In this document: positions 53,698-64,000 of the stretch, one piece after another | Layout: the number at the start of each line of letters is the position of its first letter | Numbering within the stretch: the first letter of the stretch is position 1 | NCBI GenBank assembly: GCA_963556145.1 | Contig: OY744468.1 | Span: 2,170,001-2,234,000 of the forward strand | From: Hygrocybe punicea | Taxonomy: Eukaryota; Basidiomycota; Agaricomycetes; Agaricales; Hygrophoraceae | DNA length: 64,000 nt | Direction: 5' to 3' | Position numbers and translations under genes: made by a program | The notes under the pieces: model-generated | What the model was told of the DNA's origin: nothing | The model's input: the letters and a program-made list of their open reading frames with translations, nothing else | Database searches by the model: none

Positions 53698-54599
53698 CAT
53701 GACTGTGTGCTTTGTCGTCAACAATGTTGCGGTGTGGTTGACTGAGGATGGCCGAATTTCCAAATTAGGGTCAAGTTACCATGTATAGAACAAACCTCGA
53801 CATTGTCATTGAGTTGTTGCAAGCAATGCAATGAATATTAAACAAATATGACAACATGAAAAATGGATATCAAGCGCATTGTACAGCTGTGTGATTTTCT
53901 GGATTTTATTTCCACATATGTAGTGAGATATTCACATTAGATGTACGAGCCTCTGCCAAAACTGGACCCTTAAATGTAAATATTGACGATACTTCATCAG
54001 TAAAACTCCTAAAAATCTGAAAAGAATTGTGAGAGTAGCTGGTGTATAGTATAACACAGGGCTAATGTGTGCCTTGTTGTTAGTAGGGTGGCAGGATGGC
54101 ATGTTGTAATGAAAGTTATAGGAACCGCCACTTCAGGTTGTGAACAAAGTAATCATTTTGTTTGAAGTGGTGGTTCCTATAACTTTCATTACAACACGCC
54201 ATCCTGCCACCCTACTAACAACAAGGCACACATTAGCCCTGTGTTATACTATACACCAGCTACTCTCACAATTCTTTTCAGATTTTTAGGAGTTTTACTG
54301 ATGAAGTATTGTCAATATTTACATTTAAGGGTCCAGTTTTGGCAGAGGCTTGTGCATCTAATGTGAATATCTCACTACATATGTGGAAATAAAATCCAGA
54401 AAATCACACAGCTGTACAATGCGCTTGATATCAATTTTTCATGTTGTCATATTTGTTTAATATTCATTGCATTGCTTGCAACAACTCAATGACAATGTCG
54501 AGGTTTGTTCTATACATGGTAACTTGACCCTAATTTGGAAATTCGGCCATCCTCAGTCAACCACACTGCAACATTGTTGTGACAAAGCACGCAGTCGTG
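53698..54599. mobile_element. ~0.9-kb full-length inverted repeat (hairpin MITE)
   Basis: Two arms of about 430 bp pair almost throughout (for example GGATGGCCGAATTTCCAAAT on both strands). The centre near 54152 is CCACTTCA...TGAAGTGG. The ends are CATGACTGTGTGCTTTGTC on the left and CACGACTGCGTGCTTTGTC on the right, read inward. No target duplication was found at these ends. There is no coding content. It lies between the MYND remnant and the KDZ-2 region. Confidence 0.8.
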
Positions 54600-54860
54600 C
54601 AGTGCTGTGGCATTTGTGATGCATAATGATTTCTACCATTTCTACACTGTTTCTTGCCCATTATTAATCAGTTCTTCTGCTAGGTTATGACGTTCAACCT
54701 TCGTTGTTCACCACCCACCCATCTACGCTGCTCAAAATCTGTACAACTGTTGCTTACAGTTGCCCTCATTGACCCTTACACCCCGGCACATTCTCTCTTA
54801 CATCCTTGCACATCAAACTGTACTTTGGTGTCGCTATTGCCAAGTATAGCTATTGGTATA

Positions 54861-55659
54861 TCAAGTAGACGAGCTCAAAGCAATAATAGATTCCAATTGG
54901 GCAATACAAACCTCCTTGGTGATGACTGCTCCCTGCTCTTCAATGAGTGCCAGTCGTGCTGTTTCTGCCTTTGCAGCTACCTCAGCTAACTGCTTTTGTG
55001 TCGCCGCCAAGGCCAGAGCAAGTTCCTTGGCTTCTTTGTGGCGAGATGCCACCAAGGCCATTGTTGTCTGGCTAAGTTGGTCATGGATACTGTTAAGCTC
55101 TTCCAAGGCATCCCATCAGAGCCTTGGTGACGCATAGTGGGTAAACGGTGAGGTGGCTGTGGTGTGCTGTGCGCCTACGTAGAGCCAGCATCCCATCTCA
55201 ATGGAGACCACTTCACACTGCTGCTCTGCCAATCAATTCTTTCCAAATAAGGTTGGATGTAGAATATGTACTTGCTGCACTATATCTGCAATTAGACATG
55301 TGAATCTTTTTGAGGCCTTGGCAGCATCCTCAATAACTGGTCTGAATTGGCGAGTCCGTGGTAAGTCTAAGAAGACTAATGAGCTGGGATGTCACAGAGA
55401 GGAAAAACTTGGCCGCTTTACTCAGAGGATGGTTTCCTTTGCCAGATCCTTCCACCTGTCCAAATATGGCATTTTTTGCTGTGGGACGAATGCAGTTGGC
55501 TCGGTGCCTGCTTATGAATCTCACCGATCTGCTCCCAGATGCAGGTGACCCCTCTCTGGCTGATTGTGACCCACTGTCAAGTATGGCGTTGTCAACCCTG
55601 GATTCCTCAGTGACCGTATTCGGGCTTGAAGACTGTTGCCTGGTGTCAAGAGCCAGCAA
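54861..55659 (-). CDS. Possible coiled-coil gene beside KDZ-2
   Basis: The 3' segment (55106-54861) is almost wholly helical: Ala/Glu/Leu/Gln-rich with heptads (LALALAATQKQLAEVAAKAE). The 5' segment (55659-55330) has Ser/Arg-rich sequence (SGSQSAREGSPASGSRSV) and KNAIFGQVEGSGKGNHPLSK. Introns between them were not resolved, and the two parts may not be one gene. It is similar in style to the helical gene at 51080-52479. No family was recognised. Confidence 0.3.
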
Positions 55660-56099
55660 ATGGGGGTCGATGTTGGCAAAGTTGCACTGAGATAAAACAT
55701 GGTGACATCAACAACAATATAAATAGAAAGTTTCGTACTGGAGTTGGAGAAGAATCCAGCGATTGGTTGAACAGCAATATTGTTCCACTTGCAGCTGGGC
55801 TCACGATTGGCATGTTTCCAGAAGTTGACATCAACATGTCAAAGACAGGTACTGGCAAGCTTGGATTTGTGGCATCAGATGTAGAGTGTAGCTAGAAAGG
55901 AATTCACAAGAAGGCTAGCGGCCAAATGATGTCGACTCACCAAGGCAAGATATGCTTGCCCTCTGCGTGTATGCATACACTCAGACATGGGCGGTTTTCC
56001 CAAGCATCGATGGCAGCAGCGAGGGTTGATTGCCTTAGTCTGAGGATGCTTCCCTCCAGGAATTTTAACCATGTTGGCTGTGGTTGACAATCCTGAAAA

Positions 56100-59000
56100 A
56101 TGGTGATATACAATCTAGAGTCCGCATTATTATTCAGGGATCCGCACACGTGCAAAATTGGCTTCATGTATCACACACCATCGCCGCAGCATTTAACAAT
56201 TTTGCCTCTCCCCGAGTCCCCTCCTGTAGGATATGGGGACATCCCAGCGACATGGAGCCCTGGCGAGCTATTGATAAGCCCACTCAAAGCATCAACTAGA
56301 AAAACACACAAACGAAAGTGGATCCAGTCAACCGGTTCGACCTTAGATGAGAACATCGACTCCATTCATACATTACCACATGGCCTCGAGACAGTTTCAA
56401 CAGGCAGCAATGGCATGCCCACGTCTCTATGTAGGGAGCCAACTGGGCAGGAATCATTGGAGAGCACCCATAATCGGAGTTACCAGACATACCTGGATTA
56501 CGCACTTGCAGACTGCATAGGGTTCTTTCAAATTACAGATAGGCTGTGTGTCGTGCAGGGTTGGGATAGCCGATGGCATCGTGTCACGGTGAGTAAATCT
56601 ATCCAACATTGTACAATCCAAATTTACAAACTTGTAGAAACATTGGTATCATCTTCACTTTGCGTGGATTGGCGAAACACTGACAGTGGCTTGCTCATGT
56701 CCGAATGGCAGCAGGCGTTGCTTCCATGAGCAGTTCTTCCGCGAGTTTCACAGTGAAAGGTTCCCTGATGATGATACATTCAGACAGATCAGTGAGTAAC
56801 AAGATATGTGTTAGAACAACACCTCTAAGCTTACAACAGATGAGACTGTGATACTGTTTTCACGTGAATCCTGTGGTAGTGGGAGGTTTATCAACCGGTT
56901 CTCAGTGATGAGCCAGACTAGTAGGCAGATGAAGGGTAGGGCAATTGTGTGCCATAACGGTGGTGACCAAGGAGATGGAGAGTGGTCATGCACAAAAGAT
57001 GGAAGTTTAGCGTGTGCACACATCAAGCTGGCATGCGATCACCTTCAACAGTTATTGCGAGACGATCCAAACACATGTGCTGGGGAATTCTACGAACCCG
57101 TGAGGAATTTAGGTCCATCAGTACTCTTCCTAGTCCACATAGGGAGCTGAAAGCCATTGGTCAGCAGCTCCAATTCGCCAGGGTGCCCAAGGAGAGGTAG
57201 CCATATCATACCTTCCTGTCCTTCCACCTGCTTGGGCGGCACTGCCCACTGATAAAATCCTTTATCCCCGTCCACCCCAAATGCATACAGCGCCATTGTT
57301 GATCCCTCTTGACTCTACATCCTCATGTCCGTGCATAGCAGGTCAAACAATGTATGACACCACGCAAACCTACATGAAGCAGCTTTGCATTATCTATGCA
57401 TTAACAGAGCCATTGATGACTTGCCTTCAAGTGCAACCATGTCCGACCTGCCCTCCCGCTCAATATCGCTTCATTGGCCCTGACCTAAGAGAAATTGGTG
57501 TCTTCAATTACAACAATTCTGCTTTATTCACTCACGAGCTTCTGGACGAGTATACAAGTGCCTACACAACTTCTGAAACACCCTTTACCGCATGGGTATC
57601 AGTTATCTCTCGCCGATATGCTGGTGGTGGCCATGATTTTGTGAGCGAGGCCTTCCTCCGATCTGCTTGGTTTGCATATGTGCGAATCCAGAACTTCGAA
57701 GATGACATGCGATGCCACCAGTGTGGACCTAGCCCAGACAGTGTGATTTGGGATGGCGTGACACTGGCATTTGGATGGAAGTTTGTACTAGGCTCCCTGG
57801 AGCCACCAACCGTGACAAACAACAGGTCTTCTGTTCATGCCGATCGAAAATATGTTAAGAACCAGCAGATCTTGACAGAGCGACAGCTATGGGACTTACT
57901 TCGAAAAGTCTTAGAAACACCGGCACTGTCCAATCTGTTGACATCCACCAATGATACAACTGTGCGGAATGAAGCTGCCAAAGTGGATGCGGCAATGGTT
58001 GCTCTCAATCATGTCTGTAGAATCGAGTTGACAGGTGAAAAGCTGGGAGCATTGAATAACAGTCTGGGTGCACTGTTTACATTCTATTATGGGGTGGACG
58101 CATATCAACATATAAAAAAAATACCTACCGTTTATCGTCGGTTTTTTCAACAGGTGTGTAGACCTATTCATCGTCTCAACGATTTCTCATCACAGATATC
58201 AGCTGTATGCCGAGGAATCAATTCTGCAAATGATAAATTGTCCCAGATTAGAATGTTTGAAATTGTTCAATCAGAACCCTATGCAACTGAATGCATCGCA
58301 GATTGTCTGCATCCTCGTAATCTTTAACATTCTTGACGAAGAACATAGAGCTGGCAGGCCATATCCCTTGGCGTTATTAGACACGTGCCAATGGATATAC
58401 AACCGTGGGATGCTTGTCTTGGAAGCATTGCTGGATCATAATACACCCTTGTATACTATTTCAGCACCCACACATCAGGAGCAATGGGAAATAGTGAGTG
58501 CTAGAGCAATCAAATTGAAATCACGGCTGAGACATACGAGAACAGACAGGATGCTGCTATAGCATGCCAAAGATCCATGAATGGCCAATCTACCCATGGC
58601 TGCGGCATGATCAACAAAAGGAGAAGGAAATGCAACGCGGGGGAAAGTGCTCGAAATATTATTCAACATATGGTCAGCGTCGTCTAACAGGCAGAATCAT
58701 GTGTGCATGGTGTACACACAGTATTTGTTATGGCTTCCATTGCATTCCACAAAGCGAAGGCCGAGATGATGTATTCTCAGCCATGGTGACTCGCTGGCCG
58801 ACAGCCCCCAAAAGAGTGGTGTATGACTTTGCTTGTGCGCTGGCACCCTATTGCATGACCCGAGCACCGGGTTTCTTTGCCGACTCTCTATTTGTGATCA
58901 ACACCTTCCATTCCAGAGGTCACACCAAATGCGCACCAGCTGCGTTCTTGACAACATACTCGAGTGTCGATCCACAGCTGGCAAACATCAACTCCAGTGC

Positions 59001-59163
59001 TGCAGAATGTGAAAATGGTGGTATCAGTTGTATCCGCAAATCTGTCAGTTATATGGGGCAGCAATGCACAATACTTTACACAAAGACATTTGTGTCCATA
59101 TGGAACAGGATGATTCTGTGCAGAATGGACAGATTGAATCTGAGGGTACCGCTATTGACCTAG
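56100..59163 (+). pseudogene. KDZ transposase 2 (Kyakuja/Dileera-like) with Cys-cluster domains
   Basis: The pieces are in order. YQTYLDYALADCIGFFQITD (about 56490). A Cys/His cluster GEWSCTKDGSLACAHIKLA (about 56970). VAISYLPVLPPAWAALPTD (about 57200). An exon 57281-58140 with NYNNSALFTHELLDEYTSAY, SETPFTAWVSVISRRY, MRCHQCGPSPDSVIWDGVTL. A core exon 58564-59163 with HSICYGFHCIPQSEGRDDVF, KRVVYDFACALAPYCMTRAP, INTFHSRGHTKCAPAAFLTT and INSSAAECENGGISCIRKS. The CGPSP, YGFH, DFAC and FH..GH.KC motifs mark the second branch of KDZ proteins (CxC5/CxC6 type; the exact Pfam cluster was not resolved). Stops at 56727, 57148, 58325 and 58560 and uncertain splices indicate decay, though some may be introns. 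No Ulp1 domain follows. Confidence 0.75.
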
Positions 59164-59239
59164 GACCTAGACCAATGTGATGTCAACATACTAAGTAATG
59201 TTATGGAAAAGACCGATGCTGCAGTTCACCCAGACTGTG

Positions 59240-60110
59240 TGTGAATTTTACGGTGCAAGTCAGGGTCTGTGTCAACTGTGGGTCAGTGATGGTGGAGCGA
59301 TATCATGCTGAATATTGTCACTATGGAATAGACCGTGTCCCTGCAGTTTCTTCATACCATTCTGAAGTGTCCTGCATGGGTTATAGTCTGTGGAGACGAT
59401 GCGATGCTCGATATGATCGCTAGACACCATCGTGTGCAACAGTCTGCGTAGACCATGTCTCTGCGGTTTGCTGAGACCATCCCAAAGTGTCCTGCATGGG
59501 TTATAGTCTATGGAGACGATAACATGCTTGATATGGTTGCTATGCACCATCTGTGCAACAGTCTGCGTAGACCGTGTCTCTGCGGTTTCCTCAGACCATT
59601 CTGAAGTGTCCTGCACAGGTTATAGTCTGTGGAGACGATAACATGCTTGATATGGTTGCTACGCACCATCGTCAGTAATAGTCTGCGTAGACCATGTCTC
59701 GGTGGTTTCCTCAGACCATTCCGCAGTGTCCTGCATAGGTTATAGTCTGTGGAGACAATAACATGCTTGATATGGTTGCTACGCACCATCTGTGCAACAG
59801 TCTGCACAGACCGTGTCTCTGCAGTTTCCTCAGACCATCCCGAAGTGTCCTGCATGGGTTATAGTCTATGGAGACGATAACATGTTGAATATGGTGGCTA
59901 CGCACCATCGTCCGCAATAGTCTGCATAGACTGTGCCTCTGCAGTTCCCTCAGACCATTCCAGACCATGACCCCATATTTCTCTCTGACTATTCGTGTTG
60001 GATCTGCAGGGAGTGTTTAGCAAAAAAGTGTTCAATATGGTCGCCATGCACCATCGCATGCAATGGCTTCTATGGTTCTCCTGGACCATCAGAAAGTACC
60101 CGTTGTGGTG
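59240..60110 (-). repeat. Same dimeric satellite, inverted orientation
   Basis: This is the reverse complement of the 26.3-29.6 kb satellite. A units (CCATCTGTGCAACAGTCTGC) near 59548 and 59787 alternate with B-type units (CCATCGTCAGTAATAGTCTG; CCATCGTCCGCAATAGTCTG) near 59666 and 59906. The steps are about 119-120 bp and the TGCATGGGTTATAGTCT box is shared. The array has about seven units with diverged edges. Confidence 0.9.
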
Positions 60111-60600
60111 AACACAGCCTGGGTAGGCGTGGATTCATTGTTTGCGAGTACTGTCAATGGGATAGAAACCCAAAACTCTTCTTGTTTGTGACTATTTACA
60201 ACAGCCACTACATACAAATGATAGAACAAATAGGGAATATGGTAAAATGAGTGAATACGTACCATATCTCTACACCATCACCCATCGAAGTCCATCTGCT
60301 GTGGCCATGAGTGAGTGTACTTTCGTAGCTGCCTGTTGAACTCTTTACGTCTATCATTGTCCATGTCAGTAACAGGTTCCAGGACAGCGCATATGGTTGG
60401 AACCACGAGACATTACTGGAGGGTATGCGAAGACTGTAATGTTATGACAGCTTACAGTGGTACAGCCGGTTGTTACCACATTGCAAGGAGAAGTATAGAT
60501 TTGGCATTCGTGGGAAAGTTACCGAAGGCAGTCACTAGGGCACTTGAACTATAGTTGTAGCGCGGCCTCAATCTATCTGAGTTTGAAAAGATATAACTAT
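60111..60600. other. Spacer before the AT-hook gene
   Basis: There are short ORFs only and no recognised motif. It probably holds the promoter of the following gene. Confidence 0.35.
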
Positions 60601-60609
60601 GAACAAACA

Positions 60610-63308
60610 ATGCAAACCTCATTACAAACAGCCAGCGCTGAGACCGTGCCTCAACTACCTGCTAAAACACCAATGAAAATAGGTGACGGCAACTTCCAAC
60701 CACGACCAAAAAGGCCTGTCGGTCGACCAAAGGGATCAAAGAACAAGCCAGATGCAGGAACACGAGGCTGCCCAGTTGGCCGGCCAAAAAAAACTCCGCA
60801 CTTGAACGGTCTCGGTATGTCGCTGCATCCTATGCTGACAATGTTGTTGATGGATCATTTTACCATGCAGATCCATCTTCTAGTGATACAGTGCCATGGG
60901 GAAGTGGAACTGTAATGGGTATGTCGTGTTTCATCCATACAGAGGCTTTCTAACTACATCCAGCGCCATTTATGAGGGCCAAAGGGCGCCGGTCAACAAC
61001 AAAATGCTTGGTATTGGACAAGATCAGCCAGAAAGTAGCACCAAACTCACCAGTATCATCAGCAGTATGTACATTTGGACTTGTGCCATTTTCAATCATT
61101 GCTCTAACTCTTTTTCAGTCAGCACTGCATCCAGTGCCATTTGCAAAGTCCAAAGGGCACCTGTCAACAACGAAGCGCTCAATATTAGACAAGATCGGCC
61201 AGAAATTAGCACCAAACTCACCAGTACCATTGGCAGTATGTACATTTCAACCTATGCTGTTTTCGACCATTGCCTAACTCCATTTCAGTCAGCACTGCAT
61301 CCAGCGCCATTTGCGAAGGCCAAAGGGCACCGGTCAACAATGAAGCGCTCAATATTAGACAAGATCAACCAGAATGTAGCACCAAACTCACCGGTACCAT
61401 TGGTGGTATGTACCTTTTGACCTGTGCCGTTTTTGACTGTTGCCCTAACTCTGCAATTCACAGAATCATTGTATATTGCCCAACCAGCACACCCTGTCTG
61501 CAATAATGGTGACCTCCCATCATTATCTGTGTCGGACCCATCCCCTCACATGGATCATGATGTACAGGCTCAGGATATGCATCTAGGATCTGAATTTCAT
61601 GACTACAATAATGCAGATCTTAACTTGCATGGTATGTTGTAATAGTAGTCTTCATGTCGGCACTGTTTTCATTTCTGAGCAGGTGCTAGTCCAGATCTTG
61701 ATGCTGACACCCTGGACGCCATTTTCGGTCATGTGGATGACAATGAAGTGGAAGAATTCCAGCCCCCATTAGATGACAAGGACATTTCCCATCCATCCAG
61801 ATCTTCTGCCATGCCACGATGGTTAATCGACAATTATAATGACTTTTGCACTCACTTACGTTTGGAGATGCAGAAGAATTCATCCGGTTGTCCCTCCTGC
61901 TATGACGCTGGTTCTTTTCTTCCTCATCTGTTCCATCGAATCCCCTGCCCTTCGTGCAAATCTGCTGGTCCACAGGCGCCAAAAGGGGGTAGTGTAATGC
62001 TTCGCCTCTTGTCATGGCCACAACGTCCACGCCGTGTTGTTGATGTCGAATATAATGTTTTCATTGTTGGTCACCACTACTATTGTGGACATCAGGACTG
62101 TAAAAAAAACATATCAAAGCTGGTCGCTGGTGATATTGGATGTCCCTTTCTTCGCAGTTTATTTGGCATCTGATGTACTGAAATGGGCTTTCGGACAGAT
62201 TGGTTGCACTACTGCGGTCTTGCTTTCAATGGGGTGTTGGGCTGGCACCATTTGCTGATATGATTTGAACATTCCACATTCGGCATTATGAACATATGCA
62301 TTTGCTATATCTGGAGATGGTGAGGAGCCGTACACAGGCAATATCAACAGGACTTCTACCCTGACATGAGCCCTTTAGTCTTTGGGACGATGTTGATTGA
62401 TAGGCGGGATATGTCCCATCTCACAGATTCTTCCGAGGATTCTATGACTCATTTATGGAGAAGCATGCTGCCGAAATGGACCAGCAAATGTCAATGCTTT
62501 CAGCACGGATTTTGTGTGTCGACCACAGTCATAAAGTATGCATTGTTGAGTTTAGACATTGCAATTACTGATTGTTTCATATACTAGGTCCCAAAAAACC
62601 TTGGTAAAGTTAATGGTGTCGCCATCTTTGGTGCATTACACACTGTTGTGAATGAATATGGAGAAGTTCGTGCAATGATTTTGATGCCCACCAAAGTGCA
62701 TGACCAATTCATGCTGGCACTGGCAATCATCTCGCACTCACTTCGAAAATATGGACACCATGATGTTGAGCTTATCTACACTGATAATGTTCACGGCGAC
62801 AAAGCCAAGCTTGAGAGAGTCTTTCCATCTCTCCTAGATCACGTTCTCCCTGTCCCTGCATTGTCATTGGAAACATTGGCTCTGCCTACCAACTGGGAGG
62901 TGGCCATACTCACAACCACATATCAGATCAATACACGACTTAACTCCATTATGGAGGACTTGTAAAACCTTCCACCTGACCAAAAAATGCATGTTGCCCT
63001 CGACATGGAATGGTCAGTGGACTGTGTGCATGGCATACATGGATGTGTGGCTTTGATTTCATTATGTTTTGAAAATTGCATTTATCACATACCGGTATGT
63101 ACCTTCATTTATGTATTATGCTCATGACTGATGACTTGCAGACGTCTTCGTACATCAAGGACAATGGGTTCTTGGCACTCCTGAATACACTACTCATCCT
63201 CTTATGTTCTGAAAGGATTGTAAAGCTTGGTGTACATGTCAAGGCTGATCTCACTCGATTGTACAATGATTGTGGGTATCACGGTACAAGTGAACAGTCA
63301 TTCACCGG
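60610..63308 (+). pseudogene. AT-hook / DUF6729 / transposase-like / 3'-5' exonuclease gene
   Basis: The start is MQTSLQTASAETVPQLPAK. Two AT-hook cores follow (RPVGRPKGSKNKP; CPVGRPKK). Then come repeated 117-bp exons, an acidic exon, and a DUF6729-like block with PRWLIDNYNDFCTHLRLEM, HRIPCPSCKSAGPQAPKGG, RRVVDVEYNVFIVGHHYYC and CGHQDCKK. After a frame-shifted stretch (about 62150-62360) is a transposase-like block: VPKNLGKVNGVAIFGALHTV, ILMPTKVHDQFMLALAII and DVELIYTDNVHGDKAKLERV. An exonuclease block has ALDMEW (DxE motif) and KLGVHVKADLTRLYNDCG. From memory this architecture recurs in agaricomycetes. The DDE nature of the middle block is inference. Breaks: frameshifts, a deletion in DUF6729 relative to my recollection, a TAA after IMEDL and the LTR insertion from about 63309. 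Confidence 0.7.
60960..61458 (+). repeat. Tandem exon-intron repeat (170-bp unit, 117-bp exon)
   Basis: Three related units occur. Exons 61119-61235 and 61289-61405 are both exactly 117 bp (39 codons), each with a TTTCAG acceptor and GTATGT donor. A first, more diverged copy ends at 61064. Each exon encodes a variant of SALHPAPFAKAKGHRSTMKR followed by SILDKI. The period is 170 bp. Because the exon length is a multiple of three, any number of copies can be spliced in without frameshift. Confidence 0.8.
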
Positions 63309-64000
63309 TGTGACGGCGAGTTCTGTTGTAGACCCGAAATAGGAATCTACTGTAAGGGTGATCAGCTAAGAAGTGATCAGAGGAGTAAAGTCTTTCTAAG
63401 GTGTCTAGTCAATCCAACCCGAATCCAGGGTTCCGGATCAGAGGGGAAGTGAAGGGAGTGGAGTACGAAGACTAATATGGGTGATACGAAGCGAGGACTA
63501 AGAAATAGAACTGAAGGGGAGTGATAACCTGTATTTTCTATATGATGGGATGTAATATGATATGGTTGTAGTATAAGGGTACATCGTTTATACTACTGGG
63601 AGTGATCCTGTGCTGTAGTAACCATGTACTACAAGCGAAGGCTGTAACTGATGGGAGAGGAGTGGAGCGGAGTATAGGAGGAATGGTGCTATGTACTAAG
63701 TAATGGGAAACGAAGATATATCATATGTAACTATATACGTAGTGATTCCGGGTCGTTAGAGACATCGCATTGCATGTAGGAACGAATCCGGAGGCGGAAT
63801 CTGGAGCGGAATCGACGGAGAGGACCGGAATCGGGCGGAATCGACGATACATGAATGGGAATGGACCGGGATGAAGTGGGATATGAAGAGGATTCGGGTC
63901 CAGACGGCCTGGAGCCTCTACATCCAGTCAGGACTCAGATAGAGACCATCCCTGGTCAATCCATACGAAATAACGAAGATACCGGGGTCGTGGGAATAAA
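63309..64000 (+). mobile_element. LTR retrotransposon end, runs off the window
   Basis: The exonuclease exon is interrupted after FTGV. The new sequence begins near TGTGACGGCGAGTTCTGTTG and is a purine-rich, GGAATCG/GAAG-laden stretch without ORFs, typical of a long LTR. The 3' end and any internal domain lie outside the window, so solo LTR and full element cannot be separated. The exact first base (63309 or 63311) is uncertain. Confidence 0.5.

Noticed and set aside
18881..63308. Starship-type captain (DUF3435 tyrosine recombinase), Crypton, or TET/JBP oxygenase
   Set aside because: I looked for the R-H-R-Y recombinase spacing and the H-x-D iron site expected near KDZ elements and saw neither in the uncharacterised genes.
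1..64000. tRNA, rRNA or snRNA genes
   Set aside because: No cloverleaf with GGTTCGA-type T-loop and A/B boxes stood out. GGTTCGA-like strings at 14.5-15.7 kb belong to the hAT-like element arms. A tRNAscan run would be decisive.

Overview
The window is about 64 kb of eukaryotic DNA, almost certainly from a basidiomycete (Agaricomycetes). Genes have short GT-AG introns of about 50-60 nt. The host genes are of fungal type (SUA5, mitochondrial ribosomal protein uL30m). The mobile genes belong to families typical of mushroom-forming fungi: KDZ transposases with CxC cysteine clusters, a Helitron RepHel, and a DUF6729/transposase/3'-5' exonuclease protein. There is one compact host island, at 8.2-12 kb. 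Most of the rest is nested, decaying mobile DNA. All calls come from reading the sequence; no database search was run.

Layout. 0-4 kb: a SAM-like gene remnant cut by a hAT-type MITE, then a dead Tc1/mariner transposase cut by a second MITE. 4-6.1 kb: degraded minus-strand genes, one DUF3712/Tag1-like and one with a possible beta-trefoil lectin fold. 6.1-8.1 kb: a fold-back element with ~460-bp inverted repeats around a G-rich minisatellite, ending about 60 bp before SUA5. 8.2-12 kb: SUA5 (+), an unknown five-plus-exon gene (-) and MRPL33/uL30m (-). 12.3-25.2 kb: a KDZ element with a CxC1-KDZ transposase carrying a C-terminal Ulp1 (C48) peptidase, a convergent small gene and a long accessory gene. 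It is broken by two solo LTRs of one family and by a 1.23-kb hAT-like element. 26.3-29.6 kb: an A/B-alternating ~119/120-bp satellite split by a 1.65-kb solo-LTR-like insertion. 30.7-31.65 kb: a ~170-bp tandem repeat. 32-41.4 kb: a cassette of four uncharacterised genes, one ATP-grasp-like, around an 82-bp palindromic repeat, with no recognisable transposase. 42.4-51.08 kb: a Helitron whose helicase carries a C-terminal Cys/His peptidase-like domain and whose Rep half is broken by an 849-bp palindrome. 51.1-59.2 kb: a low-complexity acidic/lysine-rich gene truncated at the Helitron end, a MYND-finger remnant, a 0.9-kb hairpin and a second, Kyakuja/Dileera-like KDZ gene. 59.2-60.1 kb: the same satellite in inverted orientation. 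60.6-63.3 kb: an AT-hook/DUF6729/transposase/exonuclease gene with a tandemly repeated exon, cut by an LTR that runs off the window.

Many insertions can be resolved to the base. Removing each insert plus one target duplication restores the reading frame of the interrupted gene, so the order of insertion can be read. The most original material is the 32-41 kb gene cassette, the peptidase domains attached to two unrelated transposon types (Ulp1 on KDZ, a USP/OTU-like fold on the Helitron), the hAT MITEs sharing one terminus, and the dimeric satellite in inverted blocks 30 kb apart.
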